Below the pieces are notes generated by a model that saw nothing but the letters and a program-made list of their open reading frames with translations, was not told the DNA's origin and made no database searches. 64,000 nucleotides of DNA from Paramecium pentaurelia (Eukaryota > Ciliophora > Oligohymenophorea > Peniculida > Parameciidae). Where the stretch lies: the NCBI GenBank assembly GCA_905183005.1, contig CAJJDO010000046.1:129946-193945 (forward strand). Reading direction: 5' to 3'. Of the stretch, positions 24,236 through 36,195 are shown in pieces (the first letter of the stretch is position 1; each line of letters begins with the position of its first letter). Made by a program: the position numbers and the translations under genes.

Positions 24236-24896
24236 TGAGTATGTTTGGTTTTGTAAAATTAATTAATGAATTTATTTGCGTTTCTTTGCCTTTAAAAATC
24301 ACAATTTATTTAACTGATCAAAATCTAAATATCAAAAAAGAGATCTGATTTCTTATTTTTAGTCACTATAGCCTATCTTTAACTTTAGGTATATTATTGT
24401 ACTAAAATGATAATAAAATTTTCCATTTTTAAAAGTATTAATCGATATTAATAGGTTAAAGTCTAGTATTCATCTCCTAGATTTTAATACAATCTTCTCC
24501 ATTTTTAAATTATGTTGTGAGGTAAATGATTGTAAAAAGTAATTTCAGTTGTATTAAATACTATTTTTTATTTAACTTTTTTTTTGTTGAAAATTCTGAT
24601 GATTCGTAATAAAAATATATACTTTTAGAAGATATATACATTACTAAATAAGAAAATATATGAAAAAGCAAAAGTTGATAAATACAAATATGTAATAATT
24701 TTCTCGTATATATAAAAAAATAAAATTATTTATTGGTAATAAAGTATATTTATAAACACATCTCTAAGAAGACCTTATTCTAAGTTATTGTTTTTAAAGT
24801 GCTCTATGAACTTATTGACTTATTTTGTGTTTTCTCAATATATCATATAAATTTATATTATTTATAATGAATATAAATTCAAATAATTTTTCTTAA
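24236..24896. other. Intergenic stretch, no gene seen
   Basis: About 660 bp between the start of paralog B and the end of the Myb gene. Very A+T-rich, no frame worth calling. Confidence 0.5.
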
Positions 24897-26095
24897 TCAA
24901 TATACCTCTTTTAAGGCCTTAAATTCATCTACTAATTTATTAAATGAAGTTGCATTTAGATTTTTCTATTCAATTTTATTTTATTTTTATTCTTTTTTTG
25001 ATTTACTTAATAATTATCTAATTTTTGTTAAAAGTTCTTCAAATTCAAGTTAATCTCTTACTTAAACTCTTTTTTTTAAAGTTTCCCAAGCATTTTTTTT
25101 TTCATTTTTTGTTAGATTAAAATGCTTTAAAACTAAATTAAAATCAATATCTTATTCCTCTTAAGGATCTTAAAGTATAATATCATTAAATAATTATTAA
25201 TCATCGATTTTGAGTTTGACTTATAATTACCATTAATTTAAAGATTACATCCAAAAATTTCTAAGATCATCATGACTTTTTGTTTTAATTTTAGTAGCAA
25301 TTTTTGTCCAAGGGATATCTTTATGAGATGTTGAATAAAGTTTTTTCAAATCAATTATTTAAAGTAATTATTAAGTTTAAGTATCCTCTTATTATATTTC
25401 ATAATAAGTACCTTTACGAAATCTTCTTTTTTCTAATTTAATAATAATATATATACATGAATGAATTGTTAGTATTACATCTTACCAATCTTCTCCAAAA
25501 TTTTATATTAAGGTGTCTAACCAATCATCTTTAATAAAATTTGCATTATTCTATAATTTATTAATTAATTTAATACTTTCTTTGAAATTAATCTTAATAA
25601 ATGAACTGCCTCTCCTAAAGTCCAAACTAGTTCTCTAAGTTCATGATTATGATCTCCCAATTATCTATATTTATCCCTAATATTTTAGGGTGTTCTATTT
25701 AGAATTTTGCTTATTTAAGTATAGTTCCGACCAAATTAATTAATCAATTAAAGTAAATGCTATTCTTCCTCTTTAGTCCAATGTCCTTAGTAATTGTCTG
25801 GATTGAATCTAGCTTTAATGAATTTATAGACACTATCAACGGATCTCTCTGGAAGTACTTTAGCAATCTATAACCATGCTTTTGGCATAGTTGTTTTTTG
25901 AGAATTGCTAAATAGATCAGCAAATTATTCTTCAGTTAAATTTTATGATAATGCATAAGAAATCAAACTTTCTTTTACTTTTTCAATTTCTTCTTCTGTA
26001 AATTTGCCTTATTTGATAGATACTCCTTTTTGATTCTTCTTCTTCCAACTACTTTATAAATCATTGACAGGGAATAAATCATTAAAATCGTCCAT
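24897..26095 (-). CDS. Myb/SANT-repeat DNA-binding protein (REB1/TTF1/DMTF-like)
   Basis: Starts MDDFNDLFPVNDLQSSW. Several Myb/SANT-type repeats are visible: a first with MPKAWLQIAKVLPERSVDSV, a second with GHWTKEEEQHLLQLINQFG then NYTQISKILNRTPQNIRDKY (tryptophan-framed, clear Myb), and a later IPWTKIATKIKTKSHDDLRN. The order degenerate-canonical-degenerate resembles REB1/TTF1 and DMTF1-type factors that bind termination or promoter sites. The C-terminus is Lys/Gln-rich and ends FKALKEVY before TGA. At least one short intron exists in the middle. The Myb call is firm; the subfamily is tentative. Confidence 0.78.
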
Positions 26096-26286
26096 TAATT
26101 AATTATTTATACTATAATTTATTGTAATTCATAACATAATTTAGTATTTGTTAATGTATTTTTTTAATTGTTTGAAATAATAATAATAAGAATATTGAAT
26201 ATATTAGTATTTAATAATCATTCTTCATCAGATGATTAACATTTATTATTATTATTTTAATAATTTTAAATTATTTTAAGAATCAA

Positions 26287-26671
26287 ATGTCCGATTCTGA
26301 TGAATCGATAGACTCGGTAGAATTGGAGCATTAGATGTTAATAGATTAATATAAAGATTTACTTAAAGAATTGAATGAATTATAACAATAAAATTAAATA
26401 AAACCAAAAAAATAAGAAATCTCAATGGAGAATTTTGAAATTTAATGGAAATAGTTATTGGAAACTAAAAAATCATTAGAAGATAAAATAAGTCAAATAC
26501 ATTGTTAATCTCAAGTGAAATAAGAGTAATATTTTTATAATAATTAGAGAATTAGAGGATTATTAAGATAAATTGTTAATCGTGAAAGAATAAATATCTA
26601 AACAGAATAAAGAATTATAAGAGAAAGAATAATTAGTAAAGTTGTTGTAAAAACAACTAAAAGATATGTGA
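26287..26671 (+). CDS. Small coiled-coil protein
   Basis: Starts MSDSDESIDSVELEHQ, an acidic head. About 110 residues of heptad-type coiled coil follow, across a 22-nt intron (about 26525-26546). It ends VKLLQKQLKDM at TGA. Reading on beyond this stop gives plausible-looking peptide, but that is the antisense of the last Fizzy exon. Stops of the two convergent genes are 18 bp apart. No family recognised. Confidence 0.68.
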
Positions 26672-26689
26672 TTATACATATTAATTAAA

Positions 26690-28160
26690 TCATCTAATTT
26701 CACACATTGTAAGAAGTGAAGACATATTATTGGAAATTTAAGTTGGGAAAATTTTCCAAAATTTTAATGTTTCATCTCCAGATCCTGTTAATATAGTAGA
26801 TTCATCTATAAATATTAAATATAAAAATACCAGGACTTGCTGATAAATAAAGCACTCTTTCAGAATGCCCTTCTAACTAATGCATTTTTTTCATTGTTGG
26901 ATATTGCCATATACATATTTAATTTTTTTCATAACCATGTGTTGAAACTAATTCATTAACAATTTTAGAGAATCTTAATTTACAAACCTGAGAATCACAA
27001 TTAATACTATTAAATTCCTTATTTGTTAATGAACTATGTATTTTTATAGTTTTATCTTGATTTCCCCCTCCTGTAGCTAAAATTCCACTTGAATTAGGAC
27101 TCCATGCCAAAGCTCTAATCGCTGCCTTATGAGATTTAATTTCCCATGAGACATATTGATTATCTGAGTTTGTATTCCCTCCTCTTAATTACCAAATAAA
27201 AACTCTATTATCATTGCCTCCTGAAGCTAATTATAATTCATTTCCATCAAATGTTACTCCACAAACCTCTTATGTATGTCCATGTAATTAAAATACAGAA
27301 TAAGTTGGTACTCTAATATCACAAATATGTATAGTTTTATCTTTGCTACCATATGCAAAAATATTAGAGTTTGCCCAATTTATTGTACTAATTCTTTTGG
27401 TTGAAATATTCATAGTTCCTGTATAAATATTTTTATTGTAATCCCATAATTTTAATTGACCATCATAACTTCCCATAGCTAATATTTATCCATTTGTATT
27501 CCATTATAATGAAGTATATTAATTCTAATTAACTAAATTGTTTGGTGGGTATGTCAATTAAAATACTTTAGAAGTGTCAACACTATATAAGTATACACAT
27601 CTCTATAAACCTATAGCAATTAAGTTGTTCTTGCCCCAATGTAAGATGTCTTAATAAAAATCATCTTCCATTCCTGGAGCATCAAGTACTTTAATTGGTA
27701 AGGTATCAATTTTTCTTTTTGGAGTTTCTTACTATTTATTTGGTTATATTTTTTCAGGTTTTTATTTGTTAAAATTCAAAATACTAACATGTTTGTTCTC
27801 ATCTATTTCTAATACATTTTCACTTAAGAGTTCTTCATAAATATTTTCTTCTTCAATCTCAAAGGGTTGTATTTGTTTATTGAAAAGATTTCTAGAGACG
27901 TTAAGTGGAATATAACGATCTCCATAGGGAGATGCTTACAAAGAATGTTCAGGAGTAGTTTATTTTTAATTACTCTTTAATAAAGACTTAGGAGTTTTCC
28001 AAGGGTTGACATTTTTTGGAGAATAAAAATCATTATTATTAGGAGATTGTATTGTAGTTGATTAATTAGTTTTATTTTGTTTCTTTTCTTTAGTAGGAGT
28101 ACTCATTTGATAATTTATTGGGGTTATATTTGCTTCTTAAGAATATGATTCTTACTGCAT
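26690..28160 (-). CDS. Fizzy-family APC/C activator (Cdc20/Cdh1-type WD40)
   Basis: Starts MQQESYSQEANITPINY. The unstructured N-terminus carries the C-box as GDRYIPLN. The WD40 propeller opens with KVLDAPGMEDDFYQD, a signature of this family, and continues with repeats such as MGSYDGQLKLWD and AYGSKDKTIHICDIR. GHTQEVCGVTF and LAWSPNSSGILATGGG are also typical. A 25-nt intron near 26796-26820 leads to the last exon with TILTGSGDETLKFWKIF and a C-terminal Ile-Arg, matching the IR tail that docks on APC/C TPR subunits. Together these mark it as a degradation co-activator for mitosis or exit. Cdh1 versus Cdc20 is not settled; GDR before the C-box leans to Cdh1. Confidence 0.88.
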
Positions 28161-28228
28161 TTGAATTTAAAAATAAAATAACTATAATTTGTCAACATAA
28201 AATTGAGCTAAAAAACAAAAAAAAATAA

Positions 28229-31200
28229 TCATAATGAATCAATTTATTTCTTTAAATCTTCAATTATTGTCTAATCATAAACATCGTCATCTATAAATTA
28301 ATTATATTCATTCTAAAATCATAAATATTAAATATATACTTTAAAAGCATTTCTAAATTATGTTAATAATTCACTAAACTAAGTTCTATCATATTTATTT
28401 TTTTTAATAGTATTAAATAGAATTAAAATCTACTAAATTAATTACAATTTATATAAATGTAATTCATCTATTTATAATCTTTCATAAGCAGGATTATCCT
28501 ACACCATAACATTATTAATTAAATTGTTAACATATATAGATGTGAGTTCCATTTCACTTATATTATGATTTAATAACACTTCAAAAAAGAACCAAGTAGA
28601 AAGTTAAGTTATTTTCTATTCTTAACATTCTTTACTATTTACTAATTCAAATGTTTCTGTAATTTTTTAAATTCGAATATATTTATCTTTATTTATTAGA
28701 TTTTCCAATACTAATTTCATTTACATCTTAAATATTTTAGATGGCCATTCTCTAGATTCTTAATATGAATAAACAATAAAATTAGTCCAAACTTAATCAA
28801 TAAAAAATTCATTATATAATTATTTCTATTATTTTTATTCTAGATAATCCATACATAATATCTATCCAAAACAAATATTATTATCTTCAAAAAATTGCAT
28901 TATTATATTACAATCTAAAATCTCTATTAATATTCTTCGTTTCTAACTTAAATAATCTAAAAGTTTTTATGAATATATATACCTTCATTATTATTAGTTA
29001 CTATATAATCATACATAATATCTTAAAGAAATAGTATTTTGCTTAAATCTTATGCTTATTTCTCAAATTATAGAATATCATTAGGTAATTCATTTTTTTA
29101 AGTAGATTTTATAAATTCTTATGCTTTAAATATATATCTTAAACGTTTTCTTAAAGGTAAAACTTTTTAAATATCTTCTAAAGTCATTTCTGAATTCTAA
29201 ACTAAAGAAAATTATGCTAATTTTAATAATAATTGTATTAATTAATAAACTGCTTCATTATCTCCTTTTACTGATTTTACTAATAATTATTTTTTTTGAA
29301 TTTACAATTTTTCAAGTTCATTACATTATAATTCTAAATCTTAATTATAATCTATATATGCTATGAATTCTTTTAATTTTTATTTTATTAAATTATTTAT
29401 AACAACTTCTGTTGCAGTTATTAATTAATACTAATTTAATATTTATAAAGAATCTCTTAATATATCATATACTTAGGCTTTAGTTAAACCTTTAGGAGGA
29501 TCTAAATAATATTGTATAAGATTATTATATTATTATATAAGATCTAAGAAGCAAATTCTATGTTCATCATTAAATTGATCTTTTTCATATTGTTGACACT
29601 TTGAAGCAAGAAATTGTATATAATATTTAAAAGTACCAAAAGGAAACATGTAATTAAGAAAACTTTAAGTTAAATAAGAATGAGAAATAGCAAAAATTAC
29701 TTCTTCAACTGATTTTAATGCTTCCTTAAGTTATTCTTATAATTCAGCTTATAATTCTTTATAATAGATAAAAATTTCTCTTTTCTCAAGTACTTTTTCA
29801 AAAGTAATTTGAGGAGCCTTTGAAAGTCTTAATATTCTTTTAATTTTTTCATGAATCTATTCATTAGGATTTAATTTGATAATATCTAAAGATTAAATAA
29901 ATTATAATACTCTTTTAGGCAGCAAATTATAAAATTTCATCAAATAAATTTTGAGCTAGACTAATTTTAAAGTCTTGAATAGTAAAATATTCTGAGAAAT
30001 TTACATGCATATATTATGCCATATCTCTGAATTTTGATTTATCACTTTTAATGATATGAATCATTAATTATTTTAATGTAAGTAAACTTGAAGGTTCTGC
30101 ATTAAGTATAGTTTTTACTGATAAATCAAATAATTATTATTTATTGGAATAACTATTAATAATGTTTCTGATTCCATTGAGATCTCCAAAGAAATAGACA
30201 AAAAATTGTATTAATTGTTTAATTTATAGACAAAAATCATAGAGTCCTTTCATTTAAGTCTAATATAAAATAATGAATTAAAATTACATGTTCTATATCA
30301 ACATTAACACTTTATACAAGAGATTGATCAGAATAATTTGTACTTCTTGAATTATCTAATTTTGAACTTAATTCAAAAGATTCATAAATATGTTTATTAA
30401 ATCCTTTTTTATAATTTAATTATTAAATTTATTCTTCTTAAGATGATTCAACTATTTATTATTTTCTTTTTTAGAAATAATTAGGTTCATTTTCAAATAA
30501 TTTTAATAATTTCTCTATTTATTTATAAACCATTTAAAGTTATTAAATAGAATAACTTTCTATTGGTTAATTGCATTCTAAATTATATACTTTCTCATCA
30601 ATAAACTTCTTAGTTGTTAAAGGTGCCAAGATTTTCCAAATTAATTATGAAGTACTAAATACTTTTTTAGATTTTTAATTTCTATCTTCACTTAATAATG
30701 ATCTTTTGATTAATGAAAAGTAAGCTTTCATAGCTTTATCCTTAATTGTAGATCCTTTAGTAACATATACTTAGCCTGTTACCCAAATAGGTATCTTTTC
30801 ATTATCATCAAAAAACTTATCAATATTTTCTGAAAAATGTATTCTTTAATATGCTTTTTATAAGTCAAGTTAATATTAATGTTAAAGTTCTACATTAATA
30901 TAAAATATAGAATCTTCTTAGATTATTATTTATAAAATTTATGCACAACTTTCTTCAATTCCATATGCTCTTATTAATTTTTCTAAAGGGAAATCTTCAT
31001 ATGCTTAATTGATAAAATCATAATGTGTAACTTTAATAGCAGTGAAAAAGAAATCGATTGGTCTCATTCTTACTATAAATTCTATTGTATGATCAGCTAT
31101 ACATATATAATGTTCTGGTAAATTATATAATTAAGATTCATTAATGTCTGAATGATTGAATATTTATTTAATAGAATATCTTCCAAGATTATATAGATTT

Positions 31201-32710
31201 TCTGGAAATTCTTAATTTTATTTAACAGAATGCAATTCAATATTTTCAACAGCTTCTTTAGATGAATCTCTATAAAGAGAATATTGTAATTAATTGTAAG
31301 AATTATATTTAGACAATTATTATTCTAAATTTTTAATGTATTAAATATGAGCCATATCAATAAATTATGCTATAATGTAATTGTCTAAATGATACAATGC
31401 TATATGATCATCTCTAAAGACAGATTTTAATAAATGTTTTTATTAAATACTTAACATTTCTTTTTGTTTATATTAAGTTCTACTTTCATCAAGACATACT
31501 CCATATGGTATTTCTTAATCAAATTTCATATATGGATATTTAATTTAGAATATAGAATACTCAGATTTAAGTTTAATAGAATCTTAAGATTTATTTGAAT
31601 TAATAATTCTTGATTAATATAAATTAACATCATTAATACATCTATCTTATACTTCAAAAGTGAAATAAATTTATAGTTGATCTTTAGTAGTAATAATCAT
31701 TAATATATTATTTGTATGCCATTATTTTTCAAAATGAATATGTTAAAATTAAAGATTGTCTAAATCAAATGTATTCTTTAATTCAGCATTAAAATTATAG
31801 ACATTAGATTATTTAATTCTAACAATTTCTGTAAATTATTATTCTTTTAAACTAATATCATATATAACTACATAAGTATCACATACTTTATCTTCTTAAT
31901 CATATTATTCAAATAAACCATAACATATATTGAATTCTTCTTATACTTTTAATTATATTAATCCTTAAGTTGAAGTCCAAGGTGTAAAATCTTTAAATAT
32001 TCTATTAAATTATTTTTTTATTCTTTCTTTCAATTAAGATGTATAATTCTAAGCAGTGTCTATAGACTTACAAGTTAAATATCCTAAATTGCCTCCATAA
32101 ATGAGATTCTCTTGGTAAAATAAGATCTGATTTACAATTTCTCCATTAATATTGAACCCTTTTTTTAGCATTTAAAAATTCTCCAAATCACCATTAAAAG
32201 TGTATAAAAAGATGTAAAACTCAGAGGCAATAGCCATTGTCCATTAATTATCCTAACATTAAAAGGCTACCGCCGAAATATATTCTGTATGATTAATTTA
32301 TTATTCTTTCATTCTTAATGGAAATTTGTACTTCTTGTCATCCTAAATAATGATAAATATTATTACTGTATTATAATAATAATTAAGGTCAGCCTAAGTG
32401 GGTGAATAAAAATAAAATCTCAAATATCTTGAATTAAAAACAAAGTATAAAAAACCTTCTTATATACCACTAAGAGTAATAGAATTATCAAATTATATTT
32501 CCTCATGATGAAAATTAATGAAATGACCTTTGTATAATGGTATAGCTAATTTTTTTAATTAAATTTAAAACCTAGATTGTTTTGAAGAATAGGAGTTTAC
32601 TAATTTCCAAAGAGTGTGTTTATTGGATTAAAAGACTTAGATGATTTGGTATACTTAAAATCTTTGTAAACAGGTTACTGTGCAATAATCTTGGGTTTAG
32701 CTTATAACAT
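28229..32710 (-). CDS. ~1,450-residue protein, possible Nup155/Nup170-type nucleoporin
   Basis: Starts MLQAKPKIIAQQPVYKD. A 26-nt intron near 32549-32574 joins a beta-rich half that looks like a propeller (for example TMAIASEFYIFLYTF and ENLIYGGNLGYLTCK). A long alpha-helical half follows with an N-rich linker, ending NQFIDDDVYDQTIIED. Length, beta-propeller plus alpha-solenoid order and absence of enzyme motifs match Nup155/Nup170, but also other coat-type scaffolds. The identification rests on architecture and scattered resemblance only. Several further short introns must exist. It is 68 bp behind the Fizzy gene start on the same strand. Confidence 0.5.
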
Positions 32711-32822
32711 AGTTATTTTAATTAATTATATTCAACAATGGTGAGATTTACATGGCGCCTTTTCATAATCTAAGATGTTTCTCATCAAATATTAAAGAGT
32801 TGGATACTCATCAACTGAATGC

Positions 32823-34336
32823 TCATTAAAATAACTTACTTGATTCACAATTCTCATTCTAAATATTACTTTGTTTACTCTATGAAATACTATATTCTTC
32901 ATCACTAAATTCTCTCTATTCAATAATTGTTTTAAGATTAGTTATTCCTTAACGCTGATGATGAGATTTACATTTTTGTTAAGTATTAATAAACCATTAG
33001 TGATTGAGTGCATCTGTTAATGAACACTAAGAAAGTAGTTTCTTTATCAAATGTAATTAGCTCAACGAAAAAACATGTTTATAATTCTCATTTAATGATT
33101 TCAATTCTAATTTTTATTTTATTTACAAAACCTGCTAATATTTCTATACTTTGATTAATCAAATCATAATCAATATGGAGATCTTTCATATACTAAAAGT
33201 AAAACTTTTAATTGTCAATCTTATTCTATTTTTCATTTATTTAATACTTCCATTCTACTAAACTCTTTTGGAAAAAAGGTAATCATATACAATAAAATTC
33301 CTAACTAATATAAATCAGAATGAATCCCTGGAATTTCACTATCCTTATTTCTTTTTTATTAAAATTAACTAACCCAATTCCAATATTGAGTAGTATCATC
33401 TCCTTATTTAAAAGGCTATCAAAATTATTAATTTTATATACAAAATAGACAAAGTCTATCATTATAATATCTATAGTTATAGTATCCTAATTTATAATTA
33501 CACTATGAGCACCAAGATTACCATGATATGCTTAATGATCATTTAAATAACGTAGTAGAATCAATATCTAATAGATTACCTAAAATGATTTATTAAAAAC
33601 AAACAATAATACAGATGCAATCTCAGATTCTTTTAATTGTAAACCTCCTATAAGTGCATTAAATATGGGTTCTCCTTCATAGTAATCTGTAACTATAATA
33701 TAATTACATGGATCCTCATAAATTCCTTTGATCTTTAAGATTGAAGGATGTCTACACTCATGTAATAATCCAAAAGTATGTTCAAGATAAGGTTACTACT
33801 TACAAATTATATTAGCAGAAAATTATTCATGATTCTTATTATTTAAAGAGGATTACTTTCTTATTTATAATTTTGTAAAAGCCTTAAAATAGTTCTTGTT
33901 CCAATTAAAATTTTCTTTAAAAGAATTTCATAATACTAAACTGTTTCATTGAATAGTACCACAGTTATTACAATTCTTCATCTTTAAAAAGGAGCAGAAT
34001 ATCATCACCTAATGCAATTAAATAACAAATTTTATTATTAAACAGGAAACTCTTCTACTTGACTTCATATTATGATAATTGAATATTGTGAATGCCAATA
34101 CTTAATACATTAGGATGTAGTATACAATATTCTTAAAGTAGATTTCCATCATACATGATAGTTAAGTATTAATACAGTAATATTTCTGTGAGTCTAAGTT
34201 GATGATTCCATTGTTTATGATGTTATAAATGTATAAATTCATTTAGTATTAACTTGAATTAATTAGAATTTCTGCATTCTTAATAAGTTTGATCAGTCTA
34301 TTGAGTTTTAGAAGAACAACCTTAGACATTTTACAT
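32823..34336 (-). CDS. PH-like domain plus protein pseudokinase
   Basis: Starts MQNVQGCSSKTQQTDQ. An N-terminal PH-like region (residues ~45-140) has alternating strands and the C-terminal tryptophan helix LQQLWYYSMKQF. The kinase fold follows: LHECRHPSILKIKGIYEDP (helix C to strand 4), hinge YIIVTDYYEGEPIFNALI, catalytic loop YHGNLGAHSVIIN, DFG position IMIDFVYF, then HSDLYQLGILLYMI and LLSQCSLTDALNHQWF. The catalytic Asp of HRD is Asn (HGN), DFG is DFV, and the VAIK lysine is not found (SANIIC). Introns of 22-28 nt are visible. It is probably a membrane-linked pseudokinase. Confidence 0.75.
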
Positions 34337-34792
34337 ATTAAAAGTAATTTTATATATTTGAGGATATGAATTAAAATGATTAATGTAATTATATTTATAT
34401 AAATTTATTAATTAATTTTGATAAAATTACTCATTATAATTTTAATTTCATAAGTATTATATATAGATTACAACTAGATTAGATATTAAAATTGTATCTA
34501 ATATGCATTTAATTTTACTATATTAGTAAATCTATATTTTAAAATTAACTAAATTGTATGTAAAGTCAAACAATTAGATTCTACTTATGAAATTGGTTCA
34601 AATATATTATCAATTTATTTATATTACTAAAGAAGAGTCTTATTATAAATTTAACAATCATTTATTAACTTCAAATATTGGAAAAATATAATGAAATCCA
34701 TAAATCATTTGAACATATATAATTGTTTATTGAAATGAGATTTTTTCTAAAATTGAGTATTTGATATTTATTATTATTCATTTATATTAAAA
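34337..34792. other. Intergenic stretch between divergent genes
   Basis: About 450 bp, strongly A+T-rich, flanked by two divergent starts and so holding both promoters. Nothing else seen. Confidence 0.5.
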
Positions 34793-35729
34793 ATGAAAAA
34801 GCCAACGAAAGGAGAGCCTGATCTTTTGATTGAGTCTATGCAAAAATTGATTGAGTAAATATGCTAATTTTAATAATGAGTCATATGAATGATAGTAAAT
34901 TACATTAAGAGGAGATATTTCAATCTCTTACACCTACAGATGTTTAAAAAATATTAACAAATTTTGAGGATAAAAATTAAATAATGAGAAAGACTTCAGC
35001 AGCATTTTTATGTGAACTTGTTTTTGATAATCCTACAGTTTAAAAAGGATTTTGTGAGATTTCAAATATTTTACCTATGGATGGCAAAGTAAAAATAGAT
35101 AAAATTAGATTTGTGTTAATAAAATACCATAATCATTATTGAGTTAATCTAAACATTTACCAGAAATATTTGAGACAATAAAAAGTGCTTAAATTCCATT
35201 TGATAATGATTTAAATTATCCTTTATGTTGGTATTTTGAAAATTAGAGAGATAAGGTATGGAAGAAAGGTTTAAAATTCATTAAATTTGAGAAAAACAAT
35301 AATAATGCAAAGAGTAGAATAGAGAAATTCATAGATCCATAAATACATTTGTTTGGTTTCATAATAGCAAATAAAAAAGAAATTTAATCATAAGATGAAA
35401 TAAAGAAAGCTACAATATAAACTAGATAATAGTAGAGTGTGTCCACTTATGAATAGAATGTGAAAAGAATACCAAATGTTTAGAAACTAAGACCAAATTC
35501 AGGATAATCTCCAATTTAATCAGTGAGTCCAATGATAAAAAGATAAAGAATAATGAATAATTCTGTTGATTATGATACAAGTGTAAATAAATCAACTCTT
35601 GGTAAAACAATTATGGAAACAGAATAATTATAAACAATAAATGAGATAGATAGACCAAAATCTAAATTGGAAACTAAAAAAAGTACAACTAATAATAATG
35701 TTTCAAATATCTAGAAGAGATTTAAATGA
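34793..35729 (+). CDS. Unknown protein, helical N-terminus and basic tail
   Basis: Starts MKKPTKGEPDLLIESMQK. The first ~110 residues are helical and resemble an armadillo-type fold (VQKILTNFEDKNQIMRKT then AAFLCELVFDNPTVQKGFCE). A 27-nt intron follows codon 20 and a 20-nt intron lies near 35090-35109. After a Trp-containing patch (PLCWYFENQRDKVWKKGL) comes a long disordered Ser/Gln/Lys-rich tail with SP sites, ending SNIQKRFK before TGA. No named family recognised. Confidence 0.65.
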
Positions 35730-35763
35730 TTATATTATAATAACTAATATTATTATTATAAAA

Positions 35764-36154
35764 ATGGCTGGTGTTTTAAAAACTGTTGGAGACTATTTTG
35801 AATTAGATAAGTATCAAAATGAAATAGCTCCAGTTGTTAAGGAGAACTATGATATGTTATAAAAGATAGTATAGACAAAAGAGAAAGAGTGTTTGAATAA
35901 GAATTTAGATAATGAATAGAAATATATAGAATGTATGTAAAAGAATGCCGAACGATCTGAAAGAGCATTAAAAAGTCTTGGTAATGTGATGATTATAATG
36001 ATGATAAGAATATGGAATTATGTATTGGAAATAAAAAACTTATGAGTGTTTTCATAATGAAGCTTTCAAAGATAAAGAAATTAAGAATTTTGAGAGATGT
36101 AAACCTATAGCTAATAGAGAATTATAAGAAATCTTTTCCAGTTTTAGATTGTGA
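35764..36154 (+). CDS. Small helical protein, unknown
   Basis: Starts MAGVLKTVGDYFELDKYQ. One 28-nt intron (about 35981-36008) gives a product of about 120 residues. It is helical with several cysteines (ECLNKN, ECMQKN, YECFHNE, FERCKP), a spacing faintly like CHCH/twin-Cys proteins but not a clean CX9C pattern. It ends LQEIFSSFRL at TGA. It sits 34 bp after the previous gene and 41 bp before the V-ATPase gene, all on the plus strand. Function unknown. Confidence 0.6.
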
Positions 36155-36195
36155 ATAATGATGTTCATTAAATATAAATTTTATTAAAAAAAGAT

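Noticed and set aside
26672..26843. 3' extension of the small coiled-coil gene
   Set aside because: It is the antisense of the last Fizzy exon, which ends in the IR tail and has GSGDETLKFWKIF.
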